Shown: positions 1-8,180 of the stretch, one piece after another
Position numbering within the stretch: position 1 is the stretch's first letter
How the letters are laid out: the number at the start of each line of letters is the position of its first letter
Source of the DNA: Acidobacteriota bacterium
GTDB lineage: Bacteria > Acidobacteriota > Vicinamibacteria > Vicinamibacterales > SCN-69-37
Assembly (NCBI GenBank): GCA_024640135.1
Contig: JAHEFO010000013.1
Span: 1-34,186, forward strand
Direction of reading: 5' to 3'
DNA length: 34,186 nt
Made by a program: the position numbers and the translations under genes
The notes under the pieces: generated by a model
What the model saw: only the letters and a program-made list of their open reading frames with translations
What the model was told of the DNA's origin: nothing
Databases searched by the model: none

Positions 1-907
1 GGGCATGGTCCAGACGCTGAATGCCGACATCTCGAAGGACCTCACGCAGGTGTGGAACGTCGGGGTCAGCTACACGCATATCCGCGGATCGGATCTCGAT
101 ATTGTCCGGGCGCCGAATCGGGGCCCGGACGGACTGCTGCTGGCCGACGTGCAGCCGTTCGACTGGCAGAGTTCCGAGGGATCTTCGCGCCTGCACGCGG
201 CGGAACTCAGGCTGACCCGGCGACCCGTGCGCGGTATCGGCGCCGGCCTGACCTACACCCTCGCGCGTTCCAGGGACAACGCATCGTCGATGGGCGGCGG
301 CGGGACGGTTGTGGCGCAGAACGATCAGGATTTGCAGGCCGAGTGGGGATTGTCCAGTTTTGATCGCCGGCACCAGTTCAGTGCGAACCTCAATGTGGAT
401 CTGCCGTTTGGCGTGGGTCGGCGGTTCTTCACCAATGGGGGATTCTGGGGCACGGTCCTGGGCGGCTGGCGGTTTACGACGAACTTCACGATGCAGTCCG
501 GCACCCCCTTGACCGTGCGGGTGACCGGCGCGGCGAGTAGCGTTGCCGGCGGCGCCGGCGGAACCCTGCGGGCGAATTACGACGGGTCCGATCTCCAGAT
601 TTCGAATCCGACAATCGACCAGTTCTTCAACACCTCGGCGTTTTCGATTCCAGCGGCCGGAACGTATGGCAATTCGGCGCGCAACCTGGTGATTGGCCCA
701 GGGAGCCGGCTTCTGAATGCGCAGTTTTCTCGCGACCTCCAGTTGGGAGGCAATCGCGTGATGAGCCTGCAGCTCAACGCGAACAATTTGCTCAATACCG
801 TCAACTACGGCGGCGTCAACACCAGCATCAACTCCCCGTCATTCGGCCAGATTACTTCGGTGCGGCCGATGCGTTCCATGACCTTCAACGTGCGTTTCCG
901 CTTCTGA
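1..907 (+). CDS. TonB-dependent receptor, Oar-like, C-terminal part (5' truncated)
   Basis: This is the end of a large outer-membrane beta-barrel protein; the reading frame is open from base 2, so the gene starts before the window. About 300 residues remain. They show alternating hydrophobic/polar beta strands, long Gly/Asn/Ser-rich loops and a last residue Phe within the terminal MTFNVRFRF, a typical outer-membrane insertion signal. The phrases around 'LNANNLLNTVNYG' and 'QITSVRPMRSM' are typical of the C-terminus of the carboxypeptidase-regulatory-like, Oar-type TonB-dependent receptors that are abundant in Acidobacteriota. The plug domain is outside the window. The VWFA-related gene begins 13 bp after the stop, and a TonB gene follows that, so receptor and energy transducer appear to be cotranscribed. 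The substrate cannot be told from the sequence. Confidence 0.85.
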   Translation, partial: GMVQTLNADISKDLTQVWNVGVSYTHIRGSDLDIVRAPNRGPDGLLLADVQPFDWQSSEGSSRLHAAELRLTRRPVRGIGAGLTYTLARSRDNASSMGGGGTVVAQNDQDLQAEWGLSSFDRRHQFSANLNVDLPFGVGRRFFTNGGFWGTVLGGWRFTTNFTMQSGTPLTVRVTGAASSVAGGAGGTLRANYDGSDLQISNPTIDQFFNTSAFSIPAAGTYGNSARNLVIGPGSRLLNAQFSRDLQLGGNRVMSLQLNANNLLNTVNYGGVNTSINSPSFGQITSVRPMRSMTFNVRFRF

Positions 908-920
908 GCTGGTGAGAGCC

Positions 921-3032
921 ATGACAATGAGACAGGCAAGAACAGCCGCCGTGCTGATGTGTGTCGGTGTGGCGGTGTCGACATACTCCCCCCGCGCGAC
1001 GGCCCAGCAGCAGGACAAGGCCCCCGTCTTTCGTGCCAATCTGTCGATCGTGTCGGTCGATGTCATCGTGCGTGACAAAGACGGCAAGGTCGTTCGCGGA
1101 CTCACGGAAGAGGACTTTGAAGTGCGCGAGGACGGCCGGGCGCAGGAGGTGCGGACTTTCGCATTCGAGGAAATCAGGGAGGCGCTGTCCCGCGCGGTGT
1201 CGGTGGACCTGCTGGCCGGTGTCGAAGAGAAGACGTTGCTGAACACGTCCGGCGTCGCAAGGCCGGCGCCTGCCGAGGCCGAGGTGGCCGCGGCGTCGGT
1301 GCCGATGCGGTCGGAAGACCTGGCCGGCCGCCGCCTGGTGATCCTGCTGTTCGACACCAGCTCGATGCAGCCGGAGGACGTGCAGCGATCGGTTGATTCG
1401 GCCCGGAAGTACGTGGCGGAACAGATGAGCACCTCGGACCTGGTGGCCGTGGCGACGGTCAGCAGTGTGCTCGATGTGCTCACGGACTTTACGGCGGATC
1501 TGACGCAGGTGTCCGCCGCGCTTGATCGACTGTCGTACTCAGACGGGACCGAGACGCCTCCGCCGAGCGCCGAGACCGTGGCGACCGATGAGGAGGCGGT
1601 GGCAGCGGAAGACACCGTTGCCGACGCCGAAGCGGCTGAATTGGAGATGTTCAACAACGACCTGCGGCTGCGCGCCCTTCGCACGCTGGCGGAGTCGCTG
1701 ACGTTCATCGAACAGAAGAAAGCCATCGTGTACTTCAGCGCCGGGATGCAGCGCAGCGGTCAGGACAACCAGGTCGAACTGCGCTCGGCGATCAACGCCG
1801 CGGTTCGCGCGAACGTGTCGATCTACCCGATTGATACACGGGGCCTGCAGGCGGTCGTCCCCGGTGGAGACGCGCGGCAAGCCAGTGGCCGCGGGCGCAA
1901 CATGTTCACTGGGCGTGGGATGTCACGGCAGTTCTCGCGGCTCGCCGCGTCACAGGACACCCTGGTGTCGCTGGCCGCCGACACCGGCGGCAAGGCGTTC
2001 ACCGATACCAACGATTTCGGCGAGGCGTTCACGCGCGTGCAGACCGACATGTCCGCCTACTACCTCCTCGGATACAGCAGCTCCAACAAGAATCAGGACG
2101 GGCGCTTCAGGCGGATTCAGGTGAGCCTGAAGGACAACAAGTCGGGATACCGGATCGAGGCCCGATCCGGGTACTACGCCGATCGCGACTTCGCCCATAC
2201 CTCCAAGACCGATCGGGAGGCTCTGCTGGAAGAGCAGCTCTTCGCAGCGGTCTCGGTGACCGACCTGCCCGTCATTGCCAGCGCGATGTACTTTCGCCTC
2301 GCGGCCGATAAGTACTACGTGCCAGTGGCGGTGTCGGTGCCAGGGTCGGCAGTGCCCGTGACTGAGGGGTTGACTGAAATCACCCTCGACGTGATGGGAC
2401 AGGTGATGGACGAGCGGGGCCTTCCCGTGGGCCGGCTGCGCCAGACCATGAAGCTGCCGGCAGGCACCGAGAAGACGCTGGCCGGCAAGCAGATTCTCTA
2501 CCAGTCAGGGATGACCCTGCCCCCGGGCCGTTTTTCCATCAAGGCCGTTGTGCGCGAGAACGCGACCGGCCTGATGGGGACCTTTGAGGCCGCCATCAAC
2601 GTGCCGGAACTGGAGAGTGAGCCGATGAAGGTCAGCTCGGTGGTTCTGAGCACCCAGGTGCAGCCGAGCACACAGAAGTCGGACAATCCCCTGATCCGTG
2701 ATGGCGTCCAGATGATTCCGAACCTGACGCACGTGGTTTCGCGCGATCAGAAGATGTTCTTCTACTACGAGGTCTACGATGCGGCCCTGACCGCGGCGAA
2801 GCTGCCGGATGTGCGCACGACCATCGCGTTCTACCGGGGCCGGGTCAAAGTGCTGGAGACCCCCGTGGTCGCCAAGACGACCGTGGACGTTGACAAGCGG
2901 AAGGCGACCCTCTTTCAGTTCGAGGTGCCTGCCGAATCCTTTGACCCGGGGTTGTATACTTGTCAGGTCAACATCATCGACGAAGCGGCAGGCCGATTTG
3001 CCTTCCCACGCGTCGTATTCTACGTACGATGA
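921..3032 (+). CDS. VWFA-related domain protein, secreted (acidobacterial family)
   Basis: About 703 residues. The N-terminus has a signal-peptide-like hydrophobic stretch (TAAVLMCVGVAVSTYSPRATA). Next is an Ig-like 'DVIVRDKDGKVVRGL..EDFEV.EDG' segment at roughly residues 40-80, the hallmark of the acidobacterial VWFA-related family. The von Willebrand A domain follows (about 140-370), with a MIDAS-like DTSSM after a hydrophobic strand. The C-terminal 300 residues look like a beta-rich region without recognisable catalytic motifs. The start was set at ATG 921, with GGTGAG 5 bases upstream; GTG 912 and ATG 927 are alternatives. The stop overlaps the TonB start by 4 bp (ATGA), implying translational coupling. 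The role is unknown; a secreted adhesion or scaffold function is a guess from the family. Confidence 0.88.
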   Translation: MTMRQARTAAVLMCVGVAVSTYSPRATAQQQDKAPVFRANLSIVSVDVIVRDKDGKVVRGLTEEDFEVREDGRAQEVRTFAFEEIREALSRAVSVDLLAGVEEKTLLNTSGVARPAPAEAEVAAASVPMRSEDLAGRRLVILLFDTSSMQPEDVQRSVDSARKYVAEQMSTSDLVAVATVSSVLDVLTDFTADLTQVSAALDRLSYSDGTETPPPSAETVATDEEAVAAEDTVADAEAAELEMFNNDLRLRALRTLAESLTFIEQKKAIVYFSAGMQRSGQDNQVELRSAINAAVRANVSIYPIDTRGLQAVVPGGDARQASGRGRNMFTGRGMSRQFSRLAASQDTLVSLAADTGGKAFTDTNDFGEAFTRVQTDMSAYYLLGYSSSNKNQDGRFRRIQVSLKDNKSGYRIEARSGYYADRDFAHTSKTDREALLEEQLFAAVSVTDLPVIASAMYFRLAADKYYVPVAVSVPGSAVPVTEGLTEITLDVMGQVMDERGLPVGRLRQTMKLPAGTEKTLAGKQILYQSGMTLPPGRFSIKAVVRENATGLMGTFEAAINVPELESEPMKVSSVVLSTQVQPSTQKSDNPLIRDGVQMIPNLTHVVSRDQKMFFYYEVYDAALTAAKLPDVRTTIAFYRGRVKVLETPVVAKTTVDVDKRKATLFQFEVPAESFDPGLYTCQVNIIDEAAGRFAFPRVVFYVR

Positions 3033-3856
3033 ACACTGAGGCTACGTCCCCCTCGGCTCGTGACGGAATCGTGTCCAGCGGCTGGCTGGCGGCTGATTCA
3101 CGTTTCACGCATCCGGATGACCGCAAGGTCGGCCGGGCTTTTGCCATCTCGATGGCATTGCATGGGGTCGGTCTGGCCGTGGTTCTGCTGCTGATGTCGC
3201 TGGTGCCGGAGCGCGTGTTCGAGGCGCCGGTTATCGAGAAATTTGACCTCATTTTTGTTCAGGCCCTGGGGCCTGGGGGCGGCGGCGGTGGTGGGAACCA
3301 GATGCCAGATCCGCCTCGCGAACTGGAGATGAAGGCCGAGGTCCCCAAGCCGCCAGTCGTGGAACCTGTTCCGATTGACGTGCCGCCGCCGCCACCGTCC
3401 CTCATCGCTCCCATTCAGACGGCCGCACCCGTGCTGCAGAGCGCCGGCGCCCTGACCGGGCTGGCGGCCGCGCCGTCTCTGGGCACGGGCACCGGGACAG
3501 GCTCGGGACCAGGCGAGGGGCCTGGCATCGGTCCGGGCGAAGGTGGCGGCTTCGGCGGCGGGCCCATGGGCCCCGGGAGCGGCGCCTCCCCGCCCACACT
3601 GCTGCGCGGCCTGGATCCGAAGTACACCACCGGGGCCATGCGCGCGAAGCTCCAGGGCGTCGTCATACTGGAGGCGCTGGTGTCGTCCAGCGGCGCCGTG
3701 GAAGACGTCAAAGTCATCAAGTCGCTGGATGCGGTGCACGGGCTTGACGACGAGGCCATTCGCACGGCGCGACAGTGGCTCTTCAGGCCTGCCAGATTCA
3801 AGGGGCAGCCTGTGGCCTATCTGGTTGAAATCCAGATGACGTTCAATCTCCGGTAG
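3029..3856 (+). CDS. TonB family energy transducer
   Basis: About 275 residues. The start is placed at ATG 3029, which overlaps the TGA of the VWFA gene; the frame is open further upstream but that would run deep into the neighbour. Layout: a cytoplasmic N-terminus of about 40 residues, one membrane anchor (ISMALHGVGLAVVLLLMSLV, about 42-61), a Gly tract, a Pro-rich periplasmic linker (PPPPPS), a Gly/Pro-rich low-complexity segment, and a C-terminal TonB domain in the last 85 residues. That domain carries 'GVVILEALVSSSGAVEDVKVI', a DEAIRTARQW helix and 'FKGQPVAYLVEIQMTFNLR', as in the TonB_C fold. TonB transmits proton-motive force from ExbB/ExbD to outer-membrane receptors. No exbB or exbD is in the window. 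The receptor upstream in the same operon is the likely partner. Confidence 0.9.
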   Translation: MNTEATSPSARDGIVSSGWLAADSRFTHPDDRKVGRAFAISMALHGVGLAVVLLLMSLVPERVFEAPVIEKFDLIFVQALGPGGGGGGGNQMPDPPRELEMKAEVPKPPVVEPVPIDVPPPPPSLIAPIQTAAPVLQSAGALTGLAAAPSLGTGTGTGSGPGEGPGIGPGEGGGFGGGPMGPGSGASPPTLLRGLDPKYTTGAMRAKLQGVVILEALVSSSGAVEDVKVIKSLDAVHGLDDEAIRTARQWLFRPARFKGQPVAYLVEIQMTFNLR

Positions 3857-3864
3857 GGCTCCCA

Positions 3865-3889
3865 AGCGGTTCGGAATCCCGGACCCGCT
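3865..3889. terminator. Imperfect hairpin between convergent genes
   Basis: Arms AGCGGTTCGG and CCGGACCCGCT around the loop AATC pair over 10 bp, with one bulged C and one G-T wobble. The hairpin starts 8 bases after the tonB stop and ends just before the stop of the convergent GH127 gene. There is no T-run, so it would be a GC-rich stem acting on either strand; that function is inferred. Confidence 0.4.
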
Positions 3890-3893
3890 CCGC

Positions 3894-6800
3894 TCAGTTG
3901 AAGATGACGTGCAAGTACACCGAGTGCCGTCCGTAGGTCTCGTAGAACGGTTTGAAGGGCACGCCGCTAATCGAGAATCTGAGCGACGCCGGGTCGCCGG
4001 CGATTGACCGGCTGATGTCGCTGCCGTCGAGCTCGACCTTCCGCCAATCCGTCCGCGGGCCGGACTCTTCGGCCGCCAACAGCACGGGCCCGTAGAACAA
4101 GCTGGCCACATTGGGCTGGTCCACCATGTGGTCCAGGTGGAAGGAGAACGGCATCCGCACCTCAATCGTGTCGTTGTCGCGCCACGTCCGCGCGATGGTC
4201 ATGTAGGTGCCGGGCGTAGCGGTCACGGCTTCGTCTCGCCCGTTGACCTTCACGAAGAAGCCGCGCGTCGCCCACTCCGGCACCCGCACCTTGACGTCGA
4301 ACTGCCCCGCGCCGTTGATGGTGATCTTGGAGGTATCCGCGTATGGAAAGTCGGTTACCTGCTTGACCGTCACCTTGCGGTCGGCCCAGGTCAGGGTCGA
4401 GGGGACGAACAAGTTGACGTAGAGCGCGGACTGGTCGGCACTTCTGAAGTAGATCGTGTCCTGCAGCTTGGTATTGCTCTCGAGGGCCGTGCCGTTGCAG
4501 CACGTGAACCCGCTCATGTCCGCGTTCCCGAAGCGCTTCTGCGCCCCGGGATTGAGTGGCACATGGTAGGTGTTGCCCGGGTTGTCCTCGGCGACCGACG
4601 CGAGGATGTGGTTGTAGAGCGCCTGCTCGTAGTGGTCCATGTACTTCGACGTCTGGTCGTACATGAAGAGCTGCCGGTCGAGCTTCAGCAGGTTGTATGT
4701 CGCGCAGGTCTCGTTCTGGCCGCCCGTGGCCAAGCCGTTTTCCCAGAGCGTGCTCGGCTGAATCGGGAAACACTCGGCGTTGTTCGGATTGCGCGCGCCG
4801 GCGACGCCGCCGATGCTGTACGTGTAGCCCTCGTTGACGATCTCCCAGAAGTTGGAGGCAATCAGGTAGTACGGCACCTCCTTCGTATTCCGGAAGGTTT
4901 CGAGTGCGCCCGTGATCTGCGGAATGTGCTGGTTGGCGTGCTTGCCGCGAACCGTATCGACGCCCTTGGCCAGCCCGTGATCATGGCTGGCATTGCCGAA
5001 GAAGAAGTTGGTGTTGTCGAACAGTTTGGCCGTCTCGATGAACCGGCGTTCGCCGGTGAGCCGGTACAGGCGCGCCATTACCTCGTTCATGCCGCCGTAT
5101 TCGCCGGCGATGTACCGGTTCCACATCGCTGTGCGCGTCTCGGCCGGAAGCGCCGCCAGCCGCGTGTTCACCCACCCTCCCATGCCTTTGGCGATCTCGA
5201 GCGCCTTCGGGTTGCCGGCCACCTCGTACGCGTCGAGCAGCCCCGCGAGGATTTTGTGCAGCGTGTAGTACGGCGCCCAGATCTGGCTGTCCTGCGTGCC
5301 GTACGTGGCGCCGTGCTCGAGCATGATGAACTGATCGGGTGGATACGCGCTGATGAAGCCCGCGCCCCAGTTCCAGTAGTCGGTTCGGATGGCGTCAGCC
5401 CGCAGGTTCGAATCGTAGGACTGGCGGCCTGGGCCCACGGGCACCGCCTGCGGATCAGCCACCGCCGGGCCACCGGGCTGCTGCGGCCGGCCGGATTTCT
5501 GCGACAGGTCGTACAACGTGTCCACCAGGTAATTCATCTTCTGGAGAAACGTGGCGCGCAGCGCAGGGTCGTACGTCGTCCCGGCATACGCCTGCGCCAT
5601 GGCCGACAGGTAGTGGCCGCTCGCGTGCCCTCTCAGCCTCGTCGTCTGGCTGTCCCATCCTTCCAGCGCCGTGGCGCCGGCCGGCTGCGGTTCCCCGAAC
5701 GTGTCACGGAAGTTATAGAGGAAGCTGTCAGGACTGCTCGCCGCGAGGCCCTGCAGGAACTTGTCGCGGTTCCTGATGAACGGCGTGTCTCGCCCCTGTG
5801 CATCGCGATCGAGCGTGACCTGGCTGAGCGGGAAGGGCTCGACCACGCGATCCGGCGGGGTCATCATGCCAACCGGCACTTTCACGATGACCGTCGCCTT
5901 CGGGGCGAAACGCGTGCCAGGGACGCGGCCCGACACGGTGTAGGTCCCGGGCCTCAGGACCTGACTGTTGTCTGTCGGCGAGGGCCAGATGACCCGGATC
6001 TGCCGCGCGACACCACCGGCATAGGTCGCTCCCACGCTGGGTGGCAGCCGAGGCAGCATCCCCACGATTGTCTCCACGGTGACATCGGGAACATCAACCA
6101 GACGCTGGGCGAACGGCGACTCGCTCGGGATGTCCGCGGTCGAGATTTCGGGCGGTGCGCCGCGACCGCGGCCACGCCCACGGTTGCCGGCGGATTGCGT
6201 CGCCGCCAGCGCATTGCGGCGGATGGTCGCCACCGGTTCATCGCCCAGCGCGATGCGATACAAGCGGATATCGCGCAACCTGCCGTGCAACGTAGGCGCC
6301 GCGTCATCCTGTGCACGCCCAAGGAACAGCCGGCTGTCGGTGGACGACTGGGGCAGCAACTCGGCGGCCGTGGCATTCACGTCCGCCGCCTGATTCGCCC
6401 TCATCCCGTCGACGTACGTCGTCAAAACCCGGCTTGCCGGATCCAGGACGACCGCGAAGTGGGTCCACTGGTTTTCGACCACCGGCTTCGGTGTCGTTGC
6501 GCCACGAACCTGGCCATCAACCACCGCTGTCGCGCGAAAGCCCTGGGCATCGACAAACGCGTACAGCCGCGTGGCCGGGTCCTGGCCGAAGTCGAAAACC
6601 GGGCCCGACGCGCGGGTGGGCAGGTACAGCCATCCGGTGACAGCCAGGGCGTCTTCGCCGGCCAGCGCGCCGCCGGGCAGCTGAACGTAGCTGCCATCGC
6701 CCGTCAGCAGAAGCACTTGGCGCTGCGCGGCGTCATTGACGAAGGCGGGACTGTTGCCTCGAAGGATTGCGTGGAGCTGGTTTCTTGACGAGTCTTCGGC

Positions 6801-6968
6801 GTTGCCGTTGAACACGTAGCGGGCAATCAGGGCCGTCTCGCCGACGCCATCCAGGAACTGATCGCCCCCCTGGTTCGAATTCTGGGTGTTCCGGGCGTTC
6901 TGGGCGACCAAGCCGATGGTCGACACCGCCAACAGCAGGGCAAGGAACAGATGTCTCATAATGCCCAT
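3894..6968 (-). CDS. Secreted LamG / Ig-like / GH127 (beta-L-arabinofuranosidase-like) glycosidase
   Basis: About 1024 residues. The start is ATG 6968 (MGIMRH), with MRH at 6959 as an alternative; both give a signal peptide (HLFLALLLAVSTIGLVAQ). Domain order: a concanavalin/LamG-like lectin fold (about 45-240, with GDGSYVQLPGG and YVDGMRANQ), a bacterial Ig-like domain (about 290-390, GTYTVSGRVPGTRF), then a DUF1680/GH127 catalytic domain (about 410-1024). GH127 enzymes hydrolyse beta-L-arabinofuranosides using a Zn-bound Cys nucleophile. The expected residues are present: an ETC motif at E753/C755 and adjacent cysteines C823-C824 in GFTCCNGT. 'HDHGLAKGVDT' and 'HANQHIPQI' are further family signatures. 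The enzyme probably acts outside the cytoplasm on plant or microbial glycans. The family is clear; the exact sugar is not. Confidence 0.9.
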   Translation of the reverse strand: MGIMRHLFLALLLAVSTIGLVAQNARNTQNSNQGGDQFLDGVGETALIARYVFNGNAEDSSRNQLHAILRGNSPAFVNDAAQRQVLLLTGDGSYVQLPGGALAGEDALAVTGWLYLPTRASGPVFDFGQDPATRLYAFVDAQGFRATAVVDGQVRGATTPKPVVENQWTHFAVVLDPASRVLTTYVDGMRANQAADVNATAAELLPQSSTDSRLFLGRAQDDAAPTLHGRLRDIRLYRIALGDEPVATIRRNALAATQSAGNRGRGRGRGAPPEISTADIPSESPFAQRLVDVPDVTVETIVGMLPRLPPSVGATYAGGVARQIRVIWPSPTDNSQVLRPGTYTVSGRVPGTRFAPKATVIVKVPVGMMTPPDRVVEPFPLSQVTLDRDAQGRDTPFIRNRDKFLQGLAASSPDSFLYNFRDTFGEPQPAGATALEGWDSQTTRLRGHASGHYLSAMAQAYAGTTYDPALRATFLQKMNYLVDTLYDLSQKSGRPQQPGGPAVADPQAVPVGPGRQSYDSNLRADAIRTDYWNWGAGFISAYPPDQFIMLEHGATYGTQDSQIWAPYYTLHKILAGLLDAYEVAGNPKALEIAKGMGGWVNTRLAALPAETRTAMWNRYIAGEYGGMNEVMARLYRLTGERRFIETAKLFDNTNFFFGNASHDHGLAKGVDTVRGKHANQHIPQITGALETFRNTKEVPYYLIASNFWEIVNEGYTYSIGGVAGARNPNNAECFPIQPSTLWENGLATGGQNETCATYNLLKLDRQLFMYDQTSKYMDHYEQALYNHILASVAEDNPGNTYHVPLNPGAQKRFGNADMSGFTCCNGTALESNTKLQDTIYFRSADQSALYVNLFVPSTLTWADRKVTVKQVTDFPYADTSKITINGAGQFDVKVRVPEWATRGFFVKVNGRDEAVTATPGTYMTIARTWRDNDTIEVRMPFSFHLDHMVDQPNVASLFYGPVLLAAEESGPRTDWRKVELDGSDISRSIAGDPASLRFSISGVPFKPFYETYGRHSVYLHVIFN

Positions 6969-7115
6969 GATTATGCGCCATTCCGGTCCCCGTGCCGAAG
7001 CCCCTGGAGCCGGTCTGGCCAACGGCGCCAACGAGGACCTGGCCGGAGGATTCGTCAGGCCGCAACAGGCCGGCACGCCTGCCGCGTCGGGTCGAACCGG
7101 CCTGCGTCAGGACTG

Positions 7116-7139
7116 AGTCACCATTCTGGACGCGTGACT
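7116..7139. promoter_or_regulatory. Inverted repeat, possible upstream activator site
   Basis: AGTCAC (7116-7121) and GTGACT (7134-7139) are perfect inverted 6-mers separated by 12 bases. The centre lies about 115 bp upstream of the -24 element at 7242, a normal distance for the enhancer site of a sigma-54 activator. The role is inferred from position only. Confidence 0.35.
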
Positions 7140-7232
7140 GGACAGGGCTCGAAAGTGGCGGAAATATCAACAGGGCTGGCGGACTTTCACCCGCATGAGC
7201 CGGCTTCCTTCCTGCCGTCCAAGTGGCGGGCA

Positions 7233-7249
7233 CCGTGCCGATGGCACGG
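7233..7249. repeat. Short-loop inverted repeat over the -24 element
   Basis: CCGTGCC and GGCACGG are perfect 7-bp arms around GAT. The right arm is part of the TGGCACG element of the sigma-54 promoter. It could be a binding site that occludes the promoter, or simply a coincidence of GC-rich sequence. Confidence 0.5.
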
Positions 7250-7257
7250 CCGTTGCA
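7242..7257 (+). promoter_or_regulatory. Sigma-54 (RpoN) -24/-12 promoter
   Basis: TGGCACG (7242-7248), four bases, then TTGCA (7253-7257): this matches the TGGCACG-N4-TTGCW consensus at every defined position, with the GG and GC pairs 10 bases apart. It points toward the BON gene. Transcription would start near 7268, leaving a leader of about 165 nt. RpoN itself and a sigma-54 activator gene are not in the window. Confidence 0.65.
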
Positions 7258-7313
7258 GCCTCCCTTGGCAGGGCTACGGGCGCATGGACCATCGCGCCAG
7301 CCAGGGATTCGGG

Positions 7314-7327
7314 GCGTCAGCTGACGC
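7314..7327. repeat. Perfect 14-bp palindrome in the BON leader
   Basis: GCGTCAGCTGACGC is fully self-complementary. Its right half, GCTGACG, recurs as a direct repeat at 7336-7342, 16 bases downstream. It lies between the predicted sigma-54 start and the BON gene, so it could be an operator or a structured leader element. Confidence 0.45.
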
Positions 7328-7433
7328 GAGTAGACGCTGACGTCCTGAAGCGATGCTGGCAGCAGGCCGCTGGCTGGCGGGGACGATCCATTGGCGCACT
7401 GCTTACTACTGCATCGAGCTGATGGAGGAAGTC

Positions 7434-8096
7434 ATGAGAACCGATCGGGAACTTCAGGAAGATGTGCTCAAAGCACTCGAGTGGGAACCGGGTGTCGACG
7501 CGGCGGAGATCGGTGTGTCGGTCAAGAACGGCGTTGCGACCCTTCAGGGAACCGTTCAATCGTATTTCCAGAAATCGACCGCCGGGCGTGTGGCGCGGCA
7601 CGTCTATGGCATCCGGGCGATTGCCAACGACGTGCAGGTCACCCTTGACGGCCTCGCTCCACGCGGCGACGGCCAGATTGCCGAGGCCGTAGCCAATGCG
7701 ATCCTCTGGGACAGCGTGTTGCCGCTCGATGCCGTCAAGGCGACCGTCGCCGACGGCTGGGTCACGCTGAACGGCATGGTCGATTGGCAGTATCAGAAGT
7801 CCGCCGCGCAGTTCGATATCGAACGCCTGACGGGCGTCAAAGGCGTGACCAACTCGATTGCGCTCAAGAACCGCCCGCGCGTGAACGCGCTCGAGGTGAA
7901 AGCGAAGATCGAGAGCGCCTTCAGGCGCAGCGCCGAGGTCGACTCGGCCAATGTAAGGGTCGAGGCGCACGACGGGGAAGTGATTCTCCACGGCACGGTG
8001 AAGTCGCTGAGCGAACGCCGGGAGGCCGAACGTGCGGCATGGGCGGCGCCTGGGGTGATGAAGGTCGACGATCGGATCGCCGTCTCGCCGTTCTGA
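7434..8096 (+). CDS. Triple BON-domain protein (OsmY-like)
   Basis: About 220 residues. Start ATG 7434 was chosen because GGAGG lies 5 bases upstream and the first BON domain begins at once. Three consecutive BON domains can be read (about 3-72, 79-146 and 152-220). Each has the pattern of a helix, a 'V.V.NGVATLQGTV'-type strand pair, another helix and a closing strand (GVTLDG / GVTNSIAL / VDDRIAV). BON domains are thought to bind phospholipid or act in osmotic and envelope stress, as in OsmY. Unlike OsmY, this protein has no signal peptide from the chosen start, so it would be cytoplasmic unless exported by another route. The gene is monocistronic, with a sigma-54 promoter candidate upstream and a convergent neighbour downstream. 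Confidence 0.9.
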   Translation: MRTDRELQEDVLKALEWEPGVDAAEIGVSVKNGVATLQGTVQSYFQKSTAGRVARHVYGIRAIANDVQVTLDGLAPRGDGQIAEAVANAILWDSVLPLDAVKATVADGWVTLNGMVDWQYQKSAAQFDIERLTGVKGVTNSIALKNRPRVNALEVKAKIESAFRRSAEVDSANVRVEAHDGEVILHGTVKSLSERREAERAAWAAPGVMKVDDRIAVSPF

Positions 8097-8180
8097 CGGG
8101 CGCGAAGGCCATCAACGCCGCCGGCAGAAGACGCCCTCAGGAATCGTGCCGGCCCATTGCCGGGCGCTCCATGTGGAGGG

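Larger units (their letters stand above)
6969..7433. other. 465-bp divergent intergenic region
   Basis: It separates the leftward GH127 gene from the rightward BON gene. I see no convincing coding frame. It holds an inverted repeat (7116-7139), a short-loop hairpin (7233-7249) overlapping a consensus sigma-54 promoter (7242-7257), and a perfect 14-bp palindrome (7314-7327). The BON gene has a strong ribosome binding site, GGAGG at 7424-7428. I could not identify a promoter for GH127. Confidence 0.7.

Noticed and set aside
4128-6788. 886-codon open frame on the + strand antisense to GH127
   Set aside because: It has low-complexity Arg/Val/Gly-rich composition and no domain or start signal, and the opposite strand encodes a clear GH127 protein. 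It is a GC-rich shadow.
7195-7422. Short open frame in the GH127-BON intergenic region
   Set aside because: It runs through the sigma-54 promoter and the palindrome, has no ribosome binding site and shows no protein-like pattern.
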